64,000 nt of DNA, taken from contig OY741282.1 of assembly GCA_963514095.1 (NCBI GenBank), positions 15,711,921-15,775,920 of the forward strand. Reading direction: 5' to 3'. Positions 37,301-50,090 of the stretch are shown here, in pieces. Under the pieces are notes generated by a model. The model made no database searches. It had not been told where the DNA came from and was given only the letters and a program-made list of their open reading frames with translations. The position numbers and the translations under genes were made by a program. Position 1 is the first letter of the stretch. Every line of letters starts with the position of its first letter. Origin of the DNA: Eutrigla gurnardus (lineage: Eukaryota; Chordata; Actinopteri; Perciformes; Triglidae).

Positions 37301-40300
37301 CCTTTGATTTTTTGCCTCGTGAACCTCGAGGTCAGAAAGATGTGCGTACCTCCACATATAGAAGGAAACAGACTGCATCCCATCTGTTATCCTACAGTTC
37401 ATGTTCAACTTTACAACAGAACAGCAGAGTTTCAGGTCGGACCGAGTCTCTGTTACCTGCTGACCTCATCGTAGCTTCAGGTGAATCACATACTTTGCAT
37501 TTCTGCGTCTGCTCAGAGAGAGAAAAACAATGGACCTGTGTCTGATTCAGACGGTACGGCGGCTCCGGTTAAATCTGTCATAAACACTGGCGGTCGGCTT
37601 GTGTGTTGTGCAGAGATGATATTGAATTTGGGGATGAGGTTCAGACATTCTTCGGATTTGTTTTGTTCATTTGTTGTGAACCCCCCCCCCCCCCCCCCCC
37701 CCAAAGGAGCAACGACAGTATCATTCTCTCCAATTCAGTTCTTTTAACATGTTAGAAGCAATGCAGTCATTTACATCATGGAGTGGTGATGAACAGAAGT
37801 CTTTTCTACAACAATGGTTGGATCTAACGAAGCAATGAAGGTCTGACTTCAGTCAAATTAGCGTGTCATACATCCTGCATTACTTATAATGATATTCTCT
37901 AGTTTCTGTACTGTATTTATTCAATTTGATTGTTTTCTGTATTTCACACACATGAACACACAGCTGAGTTCAGCCCTCAGTGGAGTATTTTCTTCCTCAG
38001 ATTTTTGTTTACGGAAATATGGAGAAAATTATGATTTTTTCCGTTAGTAATCAAAATGGTTCACAGAACAATTTCACTTTAACGTACATGATAAGTTAGA
38101 ATCACACCTCGATGTATGTGCATAAGCACTGAAAAAGTGAGTTTTTCATCATATGTCCCCATTTCCGAACTGTAGAAAACCTTTAGGAATTGAAGACAAA
38201 TTAAAAATGAAAAAATTGCACAGGAAGTTCAATTAGTACTTTTTTGCAGAAAAAACTCTTTCGTCTCTGCTTCACCAGAATTCTGCCACTTAAAATTGAG
38301 GTTTCAGAGCTTAGAGCTCGGTCCAACCTTTCTGGATATGCCAAATAAAAGTCTGCGTGACGATAAGTTTTATTTTCATTATATTGTAGTTTTATTGGAT
38401 AAAACTACCATAAGGATATAATGTTTTAAAAAAACAAAATACAAATGTGCTCATCTTTCATTTTGATACAAGCACACATGTGCGGACACACAAATACAGT
38501 GTCTAAACTTCTCGTATCGGCCCATCGCTGAGCAGGAAGTGAGTTGGTTTAACTTCAGCGGGACGGAGGGACATCGGGTCCAAAACTCCCATCAGGAGGA
38601 ATCATTTCCATTTGTCTCTAACAAAACAAGCTCTGTTTGGAGAGAGGAAGGGATTTTCTTTGTTTTCTTAAAGCCTTTGCTTGCTATATGATGTGAGTCT
38701 GCACAGGCACACGTGTGACAGCACCGGAGCTGAGCGATATGGACAGAATTAATATCGCATCAGTATATCGAAGCAGCACGTTGAATAAATAAACCGATCT
38801 CATTCCGGTGAGCTGCATGGCCTTAAAAAAGTACCATTTAAAAATGTCCTGTAGAAGTAGTCCCTCATTTTTCTTCTCATGCTAATACGTGTTTTCTTTC
38901 GATTTAGAAATACCAATCTCTCAGCGTCGTATGACTGGAAGATAAGCCGTACGTTAACCAGAGTTAAAAAATACACTTTATGAAAATAATAGAAGTGACT
39001 GTGCTGAATGTATTTTTTTATAAGCTGTGTTGGGAGATGTCACTGTATCGTTAACAGCAAAATAGCAGAAATGTGAAACAGAGGATTTTTCTGTCCTAGA
39101 AACCCAGATCACGAAGGGGGCCGCGAGAATCCACTGTGGAGTTCCTGGAAGGTTCCAGTCAGGCAGGGTCATCATTTGTGCTACAGGCCTGTTTTTTTAT
39201 GTTTTTGTTTTTATGCTCTGTCTATCCAGAGTCGATACATCAGCTGATGTTCTTCCTTGGAAAATCTGGGTCTCTAAAAGCTTGTGATGTATAATTAATA
39301 TGGCCGAGCGTCCACAAACTAACATGTCACAGCAAAACAACAAGTGAAACTAGTGTAACATGTGATACCTGCTCAAATTCCTTTTAGTCTGCTACGGGAA
39401 GAGCTCATCTATCAGAGCCGAGTGGTCCTGCTTCCTGTTTCGCCGTCTGTTTTGATGGCGTGTCAACACAGTTCAGGTGCTCCTACATTGGAATAAGTAG
39501 ATCCAGCTCACTCATATTTGGACTCTCCGCTGACCTGGAAACACAGAAGTCTTTTGCTGGCCCAGATTCCAGGGTGTCTTTATAAATTCACAATTTCCCT
39601 CGAGTGCCGGAGCCGCTCAAGCAACACTCGTGCTATTTCTGTGCACGTGAACACATTGGAAATGTTTTTAATGTCTTTATTCTATTGAATGAAAGTATTT
39701 TTGACATTTAGCAGTTTGTCTTTCCTTCCTGCTTCGGTAAAAGCCTCATTGAAATGTCATTGAAGTATACAAAAAGTTTGTAACGACTTGGCTGCAACAT
39801 GTGAAGCCTGCAGCCTCGTAGGTGGAAATGAGTAATTTGCTTAGAAAGAGCAAAACTGGCTCCTCCAGTAATATCCTCAGTGTTCCTGTGGGAAAAACAC
39901 GCCGTATCTCCCTTCGCCATCAGCGCGCCCTCCTCGCTACTTCAGCTCCCACAGCGAGGAGATAAGAGGGAAATCTGATTATTTAATGTCCCCGAAAGAT
40001 ATTAGCAGTAAATTAAAGGAACACAAACCTCTCCTGTATCTTGTGTCTATCTGTTTTTAGGGTCACGCTGCGGATCATATGACAGGACAGCGATGTTGTT
40101 GTGTGACCGGGAGAGAAACAGGGAATTTTACTTACGGAAGTGTTTTCATGTAATGGTGCTACATGCGTTATTTCTTGGCATGATCATTTCACCCTCTATA
40201 TTTAAATATACTGTAAGCATGAATCCTAAACAAGAGCAGGTATGCAGATTTGACACAAAGAAAATGTGTCATAAAAGAACATTTATTTGACTGTTTATTA

Positions 40301-43300
40301 ACATTCCTGTAGAATCAAAGTGGATGGGCCTCAAATAATGAAAAGGTTATCAAATTTCCCATTTTTTTTTTGTTTGTCAAATATCTTCATCTTAGCAGAA
40401 GCAGTAAATTTACACAGAAAAAAGATCATCAACAGCCTGAAGCAGTAGAGCCTGTTGACAATACTGGCAGGGGAGCAATAGCCAACATACACAAATGACT
40501 GCATACACAAAAACCAAAGCAATAAATACCGTTTCAAAAACCTCGTCTGAAACGCCGCTGTCACTCAAAATCCCCTCTCCCTCCCCCCAGAAGAACTTAA
40601 AATCCCTTTAAAAATCACATCAAGGAGACCAAATTTCCTCCTTTTCTCACGCTCTTTTCCAAAAGCATGTACCTTTTTGACGTGTTTTGATTTACCGTTT
40701 CAATTTGTCGGACTGGACTACAGCCACAGATCAATCTAGATGACGGATATCAGCGAATTTGGCAGCGAGTAGGCGCCACATGCAGTTATGAACAGAACGT
40801 TGACCCGTGCTGGGCTGTTTTTAACTCGGCTGAGCTGCTTCTCAGGGACTCGGGCATGTTTCCACTGAACGATCTGCAGTTTGTGGATTGAAGAAATGAT
40901 GACGAATTGCACTTAAAGGTATTTAAAAGTCATTGGCTGGCATGGAAAGTACAGGAGATCTGTGTTGATCCAGTCGCAAGGGAAGTTGGTGCAATCTCGC
41001 ATTGTTTTAATAAGGAAGTCAGGCAATAATAGATTGCAAATGAGATCTGATTTCATGCTGCACACGGTGTGAGTCATTTTCTCCACAATGGCAGACGGTG
41101 AAGTTGGTCGAGGAGTTGGAGGTGTGCAGCAAATAACAGCTCACTTACTGCATCACTGTCTATTTTTTAAATATTCCACCGATCAAAATGACTTGTTTTG
41201 GAGCAGTCATGCTAAGCGTGGTAACAAATACAGTATTTATTGTGTCTGCTTCAGAATAAGAGCCAGTTCAGTGCTTTTAATGTGAAGCAGCAGCAACAGG
41301 AAATGTTAGCAGGAACTTAAAGGTCCCATGTGGAGGATTTTGTGGGGTCTAGCAGTGAAACTGGGTCCGTTCTGGGCTACTAGAGGGAGTTGGTGGTGCA
41401 TCACAGATTATCTGCTCATGAAAACATATAAATGAATAATATGTTCAATATCTGCCGACAGCTATCCCTAAATCCTTCATACAGCACCTTTAATTCCGCT
41501 CTGACGCTGCTGTGGGCGAGTGAACAGTTAACAGTGAGGCTGATGTCAACAAGATCAAATTAAAAAACAGTAAAGGCCGGATTACACGCTGCATCATCCT
41601 GTGAAGGCAATTCAAATCCAGCACAGAATCAAGCTCAAGCACACGGAAAACTGCAATATGATTATTAGCAAATGGAAATAACTAACTTTTACACAAACAA
41701 GAGTTTGAAATAAAGCTGTCCTATTCGTGCCTCATGCTCATTTTGTCGGATACTTCTAGAGACAGAACATATTTGAGGATTCCCATTGAAGAAGGAAGTT
41801 TATCTCCTTCTAACGAGGAGGGAGGCTTCGCCGTTCCCTGCAAGGTTTTATCTTTTTTTTATCATAATTGACAGCTGACACGGCCTCAACGTTCTACCGC
41901 CTTTAAAAGAAAATGATGGAAAATTCCCAAAGTGCACATGTATTGCAAGAGAAATCACTCTCACCTTTTCCTCCCCCCCAAAAAACAACTGGATGGTGAA
42001 AGAGACGGATTAGAGGAGACACATGAGGGAAAGCTCTGTTGGGAGGTAACCACTAAACTATCTCTGTGGATGAAGCCTTATCACCGCGGTTTCTTCACCA
42101 AACTGACGTTGTACGATTTGACAGCCTTTTTATAGCTCTGGGAGTTTTTCTGTTATGCGGTGAACAAATAGCTGTTCAATTGTTTTTTTTTTAATGCTAA
42201 AGGAAAAACATGTCAAAGTGAAGCTGCACTGTTTGCGGTCAAAAGCTGCTACGCCGAACGTCAGAGAGAAGATATGTGCTCATATATTGAATGTGTATGT
42301 GTTTAAGTGTCATATATCATGTGATATACGCAGTCAAAACATCTGCTTGGAGCTTTGTGGATAAGATTCAGGGATAACATGTTCGTGTTTTGCTTACATG
42401 ACCGATACCATATAAGTAAATCCAGCGAAGTGACCCACCTCTCGACTGAATTCATTTGCGGTGATAAGAAGTATAAACAACATATCTGCCCTATAAGAGG
42501 TGTATTAGCGTAGCGGTCAAACTGTTCATATGAATTTAAGTCAATCTTGAGCTGCGGGATGATAACCGAATCCCCCAAGAAGCGCATTAACTTAATGATG
42601 CTCCTGGTAAGCATGGATTTATTTATGAGTGACTTCACGTGGCTCCGATCTTCATCCCTACAAAGACGCTGCATGTGGTCTTCACGCAGGGTCAGATCCC
42701 CGGGATAAGCGGGGTTTTGTTATGCCTCATAAAACCAAAAGAATCTAATTAAATCATTTTTTGGGGATCGTCTGTTAGAGTATTTCTGCATGACTATCTG
42801 ATGAAAATCAACTCAATAAACTTCTAATCTTCCTCCAGGTAGCAGGAACAGCTGTGGCTGGAAGACGTTTCGTTTCGACAGATAGACATCCTGATACCTT
42901 TTATGTTTTTTTCGGTCTCCAGGAGGTGATTGCTGTCCGACAGTGGAAACAGGAAAATGCTAGTAGCCAAAGCAGCACAGATATTTTTGGGATATAAACA
43001 GATACCAAGTAGTTTCTGTTATAATGGATATGTATTGTAGGACATGCTTGGCATGCTGAAATCCTGCATTCTTTTTGTGTTGCCATAACTCCCGCCCCAA
43101 TTATGTTTGTTGAATCCCTCTTAAATAACTCAATAAATAAATAAATGATAAATTGCCGTGGCAGATTTGTGTTTCTGAGAAACAGGACATGGACGGATTT
43201 AACTTGATCAAATACAAAAATCCAAAGTGAAAACAAAGTTCAACCTCCAGACTGTCTCCTAAATGTCAGCGTTAGCTTGTATAACATATTAAGGCTTGTT

Positions 43301-44997
43301 GACTGTGTGCGATTTATTGGTGTAAACTGTTTGTGGTTGGTTTTAACTGATCAAATGTTGGGTACTGCATATATATAATAATTATAATATCTCGAACAAA
43401 TAAAGGAAATGGTGAAAGAAAAGTCTAACCTATGAATTACAATCAACTCATTAGCATGAGGCTAATTCGCTGTGTTTTGTAGGAAACCCAGTGCTGCCCA
43501 GGTGTACTTTGTTTTTGAAGACAAGAATAAAACATTTTTCTTGAACACATCTGGAAAATATAGATATTTAACTTCTTCCACTTGTTTCCCCAATGAGATC
43601 CACTCCTGGCAACTCAAACCCTGTAAAGGTTAAAGAAAGGTCGTGGTCTTAGTTCAGTATTTCAAGTCATTTTAAATTCATTCCAGCTTGAATGTTTCAT
43701 GTTGACTTTTTCACTTTTTTCTGATGTTAACCAAGACTTTAGGTGTCCCCATAGCGTTGTACTTTTTACACCAAACAATTGCCCCGAAGCAACACTTCCT
43801 GCTTTGGAACAAAATGTGGCCACCATTGTGTTTCCTCCACAACATATTTGCCAGTGCAAATTAGTTGGATATGAATGTAATTTTTATGGGGCAGGGTTCA
43901 GTCTTTGTGGGGAGGATTTTGACCTCAGAATTGTTCCTTAATTATTTGTAATCCGGTCTGTTTCCCGAAATTTCCTCCTCAGTATGATCTCACTCTGATC
44001 CATCCGTTAGTGGCTGTTTGGAGTCTCATCCACAACTGTGTGACAGAGTGTGTGTTTAGACTGTAAACACACTCGCTGTCCAAAAATAACAAAAAAACAC
44101 ACAAAACAGAGAAGCAGGAATTTTACAGAATGCACCAAAATGCATTTCCCAAAATGCTGTTTTGACAATGAATTACATTTTGATTTTTTTGTTTGTAGAA
44201 ACCGACCGACATCTTATCTTTAGTCAAAGTCCAGTATTTGCATGATAACTTGATCACCAGGACAAACATCCATTTGGATTATAAAACAAATACATTTTAC
44301 TGCTGTTATCTTATGCAAAGTCATCAGAATGACGGCAAACACTCAGCACACGCCAAATCACTAAATATTTAATGTTTGCTAAGTATTTTTTTATTAAAAA
44401 TATGTACTTTAAATAAACGGTTGCTGCAAAAACAAATGCTAAAATGTCTTTTTTTCCCATTTTAAATGAAACTTTTTTTCCCTATCACGGAGGACTTTTG
44501 CTGCCTGCTTTGAGAAGAATGTCCACAGTCGTTCCCAGTCGTTCTTTACTCGTTTCCCATGCCTCCCATCGCTTCTGTTCCCACTGACTCAGGAACTCTT
44601 CTGTATTTCTGCCAGCAGAGCTTTGATACAACAGTGACCTCAACTTTTCCTCCTAAACTTTTCTTACAATACCAATCACTTCTTTCGTTATTTGATTATT
44701 TGAAACAAACCTTTTTTAAATATTTTTTGTTTTGTTTTAATCTTATTGTGGGTTACGGTGGAGAATGTAATGGATGGGTGGGTTTAAAAACACCAGACTT
44801 TCACCCAGGAGACCACTCTTAGAGTTCAATTTTAGAATGATTTTTTTATATATATTTTGTTATTTATTATAATGTTCTAAATCATTCTCTGTCTCTTTTT
44901 CAGATTGTCCTTCCTGCCAAACCGGAGCTACAGCGACAACGGGCGGACGATATTGGCCAATGAACAGGAGTCCCAGGACTCTCTAGGACCACTATGA
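27227..44997 (+). CDS. htr4: 5-hydroxytryptamine receptor 4 (Gs-coupled GPCR)
   Basis: Plasma-membrane serotonin receptor that raises cAMP through Gs. Six coding exons: 27227-27249, 27519-27683, 28473-28673, 28751-28904, 30328-30992 and 44904-44997. They join in phase to 433 aa. Seven TM helices are visible. Landmarks: Asp78 in TM2; Cys105 and Cys197 for the ECL2 disulfide; Asp112 in TM3 for the serotonin amine; DRY at 129-131; Ser210 in TM5; CWAP at 312-315; NPFLY at 349-353; and Cys369/370 for palmitoylation. ECL2 carries an NDT sequon at Asn193. Long stretches of TM2-TM4 and TM6-TM7 match mammalian HTR4 as I know it. The third intracellular loop is about 28 residues longer than the human loop. 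The tail exon lies 13.9 kb away, where mammalian HTR4 isoforms also diverge. Start codon choice is discussed under the first exon. Confidence 0.95.
27519..27683 (+). CDS. htr4: htr4 exon: N-terminus and TM1
   Basis: Follows a strong T-rich tract and CTGCAG. It encodes a Glu/Gln-rich extracellular segment and TM1 with FGNLLVMVALC, ending in the first intracellular loop (DRHLR, last codon split AG|A). There is no N-glycosylation sequon in this reading. Confidence 0.92.
28265..28308. repeat. (CA)22 microsatellite in htr4 intron
   Basis: CA run in the intron between the TM1 and TM2 exons, 164 bp before the TM2 exon. Confidence 0.98.
28473..28673 (+). CDS. htr4: htr4 exon: TM2-TM3
   Basis: Encodes KTNYFIVSLAFADLLVALLV, ECL1, Cys105, and TM3 with Asp112 (RTSLDVLLTTAS). 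The exon ends inside the DRY motif at Asp129-Arg130. Phase 2 in and out. Confidence 0.95.
28751..28904 (+). CDS. htr4: htr4 exon: ICL2-TM4
   Basis: Begins with the rest of DRY, then YAICCQPLVYRHKMTPIR and TM4 (CWLIPTFISFLPIM). Ends phase 0 at ED-Ile before GTGAGT. Confidence 0.95.
28905..30327 (+). other. htr4 intron between TM4 and ECL2 exons
   Basis: 1.4 kb with no exon seen. A 12-bp tandem unit GCTAATAGCCTA occurs about 2.5 times at 30223-30252. Confidence 0.8.
30328..30992 (+). CDS. htr4: htr4 exon: ECL2-TM7 and proximal tail
   Basis: A 665-bp GC-rich exon with ECL2 (Cys197), TM5, the long ICL3 (247-290, Ser/Thr/Pro-rich with AGSAPV repeated), TM6, TM7 and helix 8. The donor AG|GTAAAC also creates an in-frame TAA if unspliced, so intron retention would end the protein after Ala-Leu-Arg. 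Confidence 0.95.
37681..37702. repeat. C22 homopolymer
   Basis: Twenty-two consecutive C in the htr4 tail intron. The length is likely to vary and may be an assembly uncertainty. Confidence 0.95.
41321..41489. mobile_element. Short TTAA-flanked element (169 bp)
   Basis: TTAA at 41317-41320 and 41490-41493. Ends AGGTCCC and AGCACCT share the AGG..CCT termini of the 6557-7074 element, but the bodies differ. The left part resembles a family widespread in percomorph fish (AGG.CC..TGTG.AGGATTT). Lies in the htr4 tail intron. Confidence 0.55.
44904..44997 (+). CDS. htr4: htr4 C-terminal tail exon
   Basis: Acceptor TTTTTCAG, phase 2 in. It encodes LSFLPNRSYSDNGRTILANE and ends SLGPL-stop. The sequence does not match the mammalian tail variants I can recall. 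Assignment rests on the strong acceptor, matching phase and a stop close by. Confidence 0.7.
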
Positions 44998-45243
44998 GGA
45001 TGTTGGGGGGGGTGATGAAGTAGTGATGAAGACTTCTCGACCTGTGCGATCTCAACAGTCTGTGAACTGACTTGTTTATTAAGAGCTTCATCATAATATG
45101 ATTTTTTTATTACATTTATGTTGATGCTGCCCAGGTTAAGAAGCGCTGTCGCTGCCCATCAAGTGAGATCTGACTCATGGTGATGATGATTCTAAAACCC
45201 GGTCGAACATCTGGATCACAGGATGTGATGGCGGGGGCATTAC
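44998..45243 (+). other. htr4 3' untranslated region, proximal part
   Basis: Follows the TGA. The 3' end was not located with confidence. AATAAA occurs at 46033-46038 and 46507-46512, but neither is followed by a clear GT-rich element. If either is used, the UTR contains the SINE. Confidence 0.4.
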
Positions 45244-45482
45244 ATTAACTCAGGGGGTAGAGCGGGTTGGCTGGTAACCGCAAGAAAGGTTTGATCCCCG
45301 GCTCTTCCTAGCTGAGTGCCTGGTGTCCCTGAGCAAGACGCCTCACCCTAATTGCTCCTGACGAGCTGGCTGTCGCCCTGCGTGGTTGACTCCGCCGTCG
45401 GTGTGTGAATGTGTGAGTGGATGGGTGAATGTCAGTCATTACTGTAAAGCGCTTTAGATAAAAGCGTTATATATATATATAT
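45244..45482 (+). mobile_element. tRNA-derived SINE
   Basis: The A-box-like part TTAACTCAGGGGGTAGAGC and B-box-like part GGTTTGATCCCC lie about 35 bp apart as in a tRNA promoter. A body and the 3' tail GTAAAGCGCTTTAGATAAAAG follow, ending in (TA)n. The tail resembles the LINE 3' end found at 50091-50180. Type III (RNA polymerase III) promoter; a dead copy is likely. Confidence 0.75.
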
Positions 45483-48400
45483 GAGGCCATTTATGTGAAG
45501 ATCAAGTCAGCGGTCCAGCACCACAGATCCACATTAACCCCTGTTATGACATCCCATCACCGTCAGCTGGTCACAAAGGTCACCGCAGTTCAGTTTATTG
45601 TACAGCGGTTTGTATTCTTGTCTTTTACCGACAGTGATGGCACTCTGAAACTGCCGAATGTAATGTCAAATGTGGCTTTTTTTTATCCTTAATTTCATAT
45701 TCGGTATTGAAGTTAGCTGTAAACGAAACACCAACAGCCCAGAATGTGAAACCAAACAGTGACAGTGACGTATGTAGGATTTCACTTTTCACTCTTTCTT
45801 TTTCTGTAAATGAATGAGTGTTTCAAAGTACTGAAATAACATATACAGCATATGAACAGACATGCGGCCATACATGCATCTCTAAAAGTAAAACGTTTCA
45901 GAAATCTGAAAAAAAAACTGTCTGGTCTGATTAAAAGCCTATGGAAGGAGCACTATTTCTTTAAATGCAGATAATGTGTACTGTGCATGGAAGAAATTAT
46001 ACCAGGAATGCATTCTAGGAACTTGAAACAGGAATAAATAGTTTGTATTTCACTGACTAAACTATATGTATAAACCAGGGCTTGGAAAAGCCAAAACAAT
46101 ATATACAAAATGGCTAAAATGGGTATAAAGCTGCAGACTGTGTTTGGTAGCGGACCCATTCACATTAAACAGAGCAATCCGATTCAGAAATAGCTTCACA
46201 CATGTCTAACCCAGGTTTACAGATCTGAACTCTGTCTCTCTCTCCGTCTACAACACACACAGATCGACACATAAAGGTGTGATACCAGATCAGCCGCCTA
46301 CACGCTGTTATCACAGTTTCTTTTCAATTCCTTTCTGCATCTCTGCCTCAGAAAACAACGGCCGGCTCGCCGTCTTTCCTTCTTATTTTCAACGCACATC
46401 CTCAAAGTCCAGCGTAAGATGACGAGCTGAGTGAACGTCTTGTTACAGCTTTTAATGGCCCGCTGTGCCATGAATTCCATCTTGATTGTGTGTGATGGAG
46501 ATGATGAATAAACATGAACATTTTACCATAAAAAGCTCTATCAAAAGCGCCAAGTCGATAGAGTATGAAACCTGCATGAATGTGTGTATTTATTGGCCAC
46601 TTGGGAGTGAAAAACTACCCAGCACCAGTCAAATATGGTGAACACTCATATCTCGACAAATTGTTATTTAAACCAAAAATGCATTTTTCCCCATTTAAGG
46701 CAGGTGCATAGCTATTTTAGTCTTTGCACACCTTCTGTTTTTTGATCATCACTTGAGCCCTGTCCTCACAACGATAACACGAGCATCAAGCACAGACTAA
46801 TATTATTCTGCGTGGGCCTGAAACACATTTTTAACAAGGCTTTATTACTGTTGGCGGTGGCAGGTGGCAATTACACACAAAGCCCCTCGTCAGGAAGCCT
46901 ATTTGGTAACAGCAAACGCGATTATCTCCTATCATCCCCATCGCCGCTGAAAACAATCTTCGAGCTGATTTGCTGGGTTGATTCCCGTTGACCCCCCCGA
47001 GCACTGCTGGCCATTAACCAATCAGGGGGAAAAATTGAGAGGTGGAATTCATTATTCTGTGAGCCCTCTCAAAACCCACTGACTCCAACACAATCTCTCT
47101 GGGCTTACGTGCCGTCTAAAGCATGAAGATCTCAAGGCTTTGCCTCGCAGCACAGCGGTGCCAGAGCTGGACCTGGGGTTTTCTAAAAGCATCTGGGATC
47201 GAAGATTATTCGGAAGTTAACGCAGGAACGCCACATTATTTTTAACCCCATGAGTCACAGATCCAGTACATATCCTTCTATGGGCTGCAAGAAATTAGTC
47301 ATGTTGGTTTTTTTTTGTTCCAGCGTGAATCCGGCATAATCTGCTTTTCTAACAGATATGTCCGTTGAAAAAATAATTTGCTCTAGGATTTAAAGTGTGA
47401 TGGGATTTAAAAGTCTTCCAGGGGATTTATCACTTATCTCCTTCCATGTGGAGGTAAGAGGTCAGCCTCGACATCAAAGCGGTTATCCAGAGACGAGCCA
47501 CGTTCAGGATGGTTACCATAGAAAAGCTCATGGAAGCGGCTGTGAGCTGCTCTTTATCGGAGGGGGGAAAGTGAGCCAGACATACCTTTGCCAAACCAAC
47601 CATCCTTGAAGTCTGTTCTTTTGTAAAACCCTAAAATACTCTTTGAACACACTCTCAATAAGGCATAAATCTGACATTTGTGTCAGTTCTCCTGCTAAGT
47701 TTCCTAGTGACTTCTATTAATGGGCTCATTACTGCCCAAAGGGGCCAGAAGGTCAAAAACACCACTGGTACTGACAGTTGGTGAGGACTGCAGTTGTAGT
47801 GGGTGGCCACAAGGGGCGACAATGAGCCCATTCGACAGTCAAAAACAAAATTTGACATGTCTCAAAAAGTGTTTCCAAACAATTTGTTTCCCATTTTAAA
47901 AGAGAAAAGACTTCAAAGATTGGTTTGGCAAATGAACGTCTGGTTGACTTCTCAACCTTCCCACCACCATCCGGGACTGACTTCCACCAGGCCGTCCCAC
48001 ACGGGTCTCGCTGAGCCTTGTCAAGTGCCTTGCAAACTTACAAGTTTTGCATTTTCATTCAACTTCATGAACACTATTTACACCAATATACAGTCCTACA
48101 CGACAGATAATGTGAAAAAGGTATTTTTTTAATTATAGTTCTTTCCATGAGAATACCAGATGTGTGGGTGTTTCCAGTGATTTAATAAAAACCACAGGCA
48201 GGAAGATAGACAACCAATCCAACATAATACACCACATGGAATGAGCACTGATAGTGGTGTATAACCATCCTGTATGAATTAGCATGTATGAATAATGTCA
48301 TATCTGCTGACACGGATTGTGTGAATTCAGTTACCAGACAAAGAGTTAAAGAAAGCAGCATCAGTTGCTGTGATGTCAGCTCCGACATGCTCCATGCTTT

Positions 48401-50090
48401 ATCTCCTCGCTGCCACTAGGTGGAGCCACAATACCGGCAACTAAGAGAGGCTTTTGCAGTTGTGATATTGTGGAGCAGTAGACCTTATTTTCACAGGACA
48501 CCATTTGAAATTATGACAAATTTAGTGACACCTGTGCTTTTCCTACTATGACAACAGAACATGTTTGCTGTAAGAAAGGCTTATTAAATTATTTTTTTTA
48601 ATTGTGCAAAACAAAACCTAAATTGTCATGAACTGTTTTGCTTCTGTCGTAGCATCGTTTTATATTTTCTGCAGGTTTTGTTGTAGATTTTTTACTTTGG
48701 GTTTTTCAACACAGAATTGTTTTACTGCTAAAAACTAAAAAGGGAATCCACTCAAAAAGACAGACACTAAACAGCTTTCAGGCTTGCAGTTTCATTGCAA
48801 AGTAACAAAAGTACAGCCTCAACAACAGCAAACATCTCAGTGCCGAGACATTCATCTGTGCTTACGGAGTCATGTTGGTTAAATACCCCTGACACAGGTG
48901 CAATCAGTGAGCAATCAACTCCATTGAGGCGAAAGAGGATCTTCTCCAGGTGCTCTTTGAAATGGAGAGAAAGAAAAGAACAAAAAGCCAATAACCCTGT
49001 ATGTGGTTGGTTACACACACAGTTGATTTTTACCAGGTTGATCAGCAAACAGCACCTTTTCTGCTGGTAACATATTAACTCAAACATAATTATTACCCCA
49101 AAGTCAACGTGGAAGATGTTGCTTAAGCCTAATAAGCACAGAGCATCTTCTTGGAACACCGCGTACGAATAAGCTGCATGGACGTTAATGCAAACTTTTG
49201 CAGACTCATCACTAAATTCAAACTTGGGTGTTCTGAGAAAGGTCATTTCAGAGAACCTGTAACCATGATTTTTCCACCCACTGAGTCAACCGGATGTCTT
49301 ATTCTATATCTAATGTTAGTCAAACACTAAACCTTGTCTTGTGCGTGACATTTCCCGTGTTACAGCTAATCTTACCTAAACATTTACATCGCTGACAGAC
49401 ACGGCAAAGTGTTAATAAGTAGAAGGAGAACATGTAGTCTATCTGTGTTTAGGGGAAAGGTCTGACAAATTCAGGCTTCAGGTTCTCACAGCTCATCCTG
49501 CTTCATCCGCAGATACTCAATTAAAAACAATTATTATCTCTAATGAAACTGAGGGAAATGCAGAGTGGAGTTATTCTTATCTGTTGGCATTTTCCGTTCA
49601 CATTACGCACATCATTTGATTAATTAAAAAATAAAATAAAATAAAATAAACGAAAATCTGTGGCTCTCAGCCTCATGCCTTTTGGTTAAGAATTTAAAGA
49701 TAATTTTTAAAATATGCTGATAATAATTTCCTGAAACAACGTTATTTTCAACGTTACTTTATACATAAAGTTTTTTAGTATTTCTGGCAGCAGGGCTTGC
49801 TTTACTCAAAACTACTTTACTGATTGATGTATTTCACATTAAAGTTTTATTTACTTTCTTATGGCATTTTGTTTATATTGTTAAATGTAATGTTTAATTA
49901 TTGTTTTGTCTTACTTTTGTTTGGCCTTGCTGTTTGTCTTTCTGCTTAGTATCTTGCATTTGCTTTTTTCGTCAAAGCACTTTGCAAACTTTGGATTTTC
50001 AAAGGTGCCTTTTAAGAATAATGTTATATATTAAAGTTATAAAGTAGCTAGTGATTGTTATTGTTTAAAACTACTTTAAAGGCAGCAGCC
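45483..50090. other. Intergenic stretch downstream of htr4
   Basis: No gene recognised. The block at about 46850-47240 is of mixed composition and free of simple repeats and could be a conserved element. An AAAAT repeat lies at 49626-49650. The 159-codon minus-strand ORF at 48767-49246 has no known domain. Confidence 0.5.

Larger units (their letters stand above)
30993..44903 (+). other. htr4 tail intron (13.9 kb)
   Basis: Long non-coding stretch between the receptor core and the tail exon. In mammals the matching interval houses alternative tail exons, but I could not recognise any here. It contains a C22 homopolymer at 37681-37702 and a short TTAA-flanked element at 41321-41489. Its ORFs are small and unrelated to known domains. 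Confidence 0.6.

Noticed and set aside
42303..42674. 123-codon minus-strand ORF in the htr4 tail intron
   Set aside because: Unrecognised sequence with no codon bias that I can judge; likely chance.
45244..45330. A functional tRNA gene at the SINE head
   Set aside because: A and B boxes are recognisable, but the acceptor stem and anticodon arm do not form a proper tRNA, and a SINE body and tail follow.
48767..49246. 159-codon minus-strand ORF
   Set aside because: No recognisable domain and no splice context; the opposite strand is also partly open, and the cysteine-rich, patchy composition looks random. Left out as a gene.
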